Shown piece after piece: positions 62,331-64,000 of a DNA stretch of 64,000 nt (positions are counted from its first letter, which is position 1; each line of letters opens with the position of its first letter). The notes beneath the pieces were generated by a model. It was not told the DNA's origin. It saw only the letters and a program-made list of their open reading frames with translations, and did not search any database. Source of the stretch: Chlorops oryzae (taxonomy: Eukaryota; Arthropoda; Insecta; Diptera; Chloropidae); NCBI GenBank assembly GCA_020466095.1, contig CM035807.1, forward strand, positions 49,451,293 through 49,515,292, read 5' to 3'. The position numbers and the translations under genes were made by a program.

Positions 62331-63800
62331 TTTTTTAAATTTGATTACAACTTTATTTACTTCCACGAAAGTATTACAATGTCCTATTGTAGCTCACTTA
62401 ACTACCCTAATCCCTAGCTACACTCAGAGAAAAAATCCCGTAAAATCAATGGGAATCCCATTGTTCCAATGGTTTTTTACGATTAAAATTAGTCAATGTG
62501 ACTTGGACCATTAACGCAATAGTTTTGAAATAGTTATAATAATAGTACATTTGTACTATTAATATAATAGTCTTAGGCCCGTTTTCTGAGTGTCCGGTTA
62601 AAGTCTAGATTAACTAACCGGCAGTTAAACTAATCGAATGATTAAACGTGTCGGTTAGGCAATTTCGTTTTCTCAATGTCTAAATGATTTGTTCTGGTTA
62701 ATAAGTGAGAAGTTGGCAACGCGTTTACAAAACATCTGTTTCTTAATGTCAAAACGACAGAATTTTGTAGCGTTTTGTACTGAAATTTATGAAAACCAAC
62801 TGTCGTTCAATATGAATTCGGGATATACAAAGAGAATACGCAGCTAAAATTTTTCAAAAGATGTTTTGCGATGTTTTGAAATTAAAGTTTTTAATATTCG
62901 AATTCCAAAATATTCTATAACAAAGCTACTAGATCTAACCGCCAGATGTTTCTTATAAATAAATTTAATCGGCAGATGAGCGTCGGTTAAGGTTTGTGCC
63001 TTAATCGTATTTTGAGAAAACGAAACATGATTTTTTGTTAAAATAACTGCCGGTTACGGTTTAACCGGACATTCAGAAAACGGGCCTTACAGTTTTAATT
63101 TAATAGCCTGTCTTATTAAAAATCAATAGGTTGTACTATTAAACCGCAAAATTAAACCGACATATCCTATTGAAAATCAATATGAAGATCCTATTGATAC
63201 AATAGTGGAATATCATTATTAAACTTCGAATTTCGAATTCGAATTTATGTATATGTATGTGATGTTTAATAGTATAACACTATCGTTTTAATAGTATTTT
63301 GAACGTCATATTAAAATAATGGCGTTGTACTATTACTTTAAAAGTACTATCTTATTATTTATCTAACACTTTTTTTTAAAAAATGATATGCATTGTTTTT
63401 TAAATGTGATATAATTATTAATTTAATAGTAACATTTTTTCTTTTTGTTATTCTTAAATTAAAAATTACCACATTAAAATAATAATATGCACCAATATGT
63501 TGCAAAACTGCAAAGCTGAAACAGTAAATTGTTATAACGCATTTTATCCAAATAATTAAAAAAATATACCTGCTTTGCCTTTTTTTCAGTCGAAGTTGTC
63601 CATAACCTGTTCAATAACAAAAAATTCTCCAAAAACAAAACATACAAATTAAATATTTTTTTTTCTTTTGCATTTTTTTTAAACAAAACAGTGTAATACT
63701 AGCTTAATAAAATAAAAAAAAAAATTCAAGTACAAAAGTATGCTTAATAAGGAATTTAAAGTTGTGTTTTTCTATGGAAAATACTTTTGGGCTCCAAAGA
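62331..63800. other. A/T-rich repeat DNA rich in ACTATT/AATAGT words
   Basis: Apart from the MITE at 62576-63086, the interval 62450-63440 holds many short copies of AATAGT and ACTATT in both orientations. A CACTCAGAGAAAAAAT start near 62413 may be the end of another element whose partner lies outside the window. No coding frame is supported. Confidence 0.5.
62576..63086. mobile_element. Harbinger-type MITE, 511 bp
   Basis: The TIRs begin GGCCCGTTTTCTGA and are flanked by TTA (62573-62575, 63087-63089). The arms share TGTCCGGTTAAA and TAACTGCCGGTTA words. A 3-bp TTA duplication fits PIF/Harbinger. No transposase. Confidence 0.88.
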
Positions 63801-63805
63801 AGGTA

Positions 63806-64000
63806 TTAAATTTTTTTTGACCTAAACGCTTTCAATCCGTTAGGTAAATGATGAATGTGAATTGGCGGGCTGTCGAAATCAGCAACAGAGTGCAACGAAA
63901 ATGGTTTTTGGATTTTGTCTATAACAAAAGCCTGTAAATGTTCATTAAAATATTTAACGTTCCACTCTTCACAAATGAAATAAAATTTAGATTCATGTGT
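63806..64000 (-). CDS. C-terminal end of an unrecognised protein, open at the edge
   Basis: On the minus strand an open frame enters at the window edge and reads THESKFYFICEEWNVKYFNE, then HLQAFVIDKIQKPFSLHSVA, then DFDSPPIHIHHLPNGLKAFR and SKKI before TAA at 63806. It has 64 codons and balanced amino-acid use with many aromatic, His and Pro residues, unlike the spurious frames nearby, and a poly-T stretch follows the stop. I do not recognise the family. It could be the last exon of a host gene or the end of another transposon protein. Confidence 0.5.
   Translation of the reverse strand, partial: THESKFYFICEEWNVKYFNEHLQAFVIDKIQKPFSLHSVADFDSPPIHIHHLPNGLKAFRSKKI

Overview
The window is AT-rich eukaryotic DNA made almost entirely of transposable elements in many states of decay, nested up to four deep. 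I see no complete host gene. The elements present (Himar1-type irritans mariners, a second mariner family, Tc1-like, PIF/Harbinger, hAT, Transib, Helitron, BEL/Pao, a Ty3/gypsy element of the 17.6/297 type, an R1-like and another APE-type non-LTR element) point to an insect, most likely a higher fly. A tephritid-like fly is a guess; nothing here identifies the species. The 100-N gap at 59860-59959 shows this is a draft scaffold.

Layout. 0.9-5.2 kb: a decayed non-LTR retrotransposon with an L1-type ORF1 and an endonuclease/RT ORF2. 6.1-8.8 kb: degenerate tandem repeats and a BEL/Pao integrase fragment. 9024-14377: a PIF/Harbinger transposon with 29-bp perfect TIRs and both of its genes (Myb-like and HARBI1-type transposase), carrying a 1.9-kb long-TIR element and a 664-bp solo LTR inside it. 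17.7-19.8 kb: a recurrent 14-bp palindrome and a 1.1-kb hAT-type element with an internal G-rich minisatellite. 20832-36697: one Ty3/gypsy element on the minus strand with a 4-bp ATAG duplication. Its 3' LTR is split by a Helitron, its gag by a long-TIR TA-site element, and its leader by a Himar-like mariner. Its pol runs from reverse transcriptase straight into a protein-tyrosine-phosphatase pseudogene. 38661-39941: a second mariner family with one frameshift. 42233-43525: a Himar1-like mariner with an intact 348-codon transposase, the best candidate for a working gene in the window. 43.8-49.9 kb: a truncated second copy of the gypsy internal region. It shares the gag-splitting element but has different later insertions. 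52413-56046: a Transib (RAG1-like) transposon whose ends copy the V(D)J recombination signal (CACAGTG, 22-bp spacer, A-rich nonamer). It sits with a 5-bp CGCCG duplication inside a Tc1-like transposase, whose frame rejoins when the Transib is removed. 59-60 kb: an R1-like copy and a mariner copy on either side of the gap. 60.7-62.3 kb: a GC-rich segment and a second BEL/Pao fragment. 62.4-63.4 kb: A/T-rich repeats and a Harbinger-type MITE. 63806-64000: the C-terminal end of an unrecognised open frame entering from the right edge.

These parts do not form a pathway. They interact as insertion targets for each other, and the target-site duplications let the order of events be read. The items most worth a second look are the Transib with RSS-like ends, the phosphatase captured by the gypsy element, the nearly perfect 1-kb hairpin at 30530-31572, the gag-splitting element shared by both gypsy copies, and the exon carried by the Helitron.
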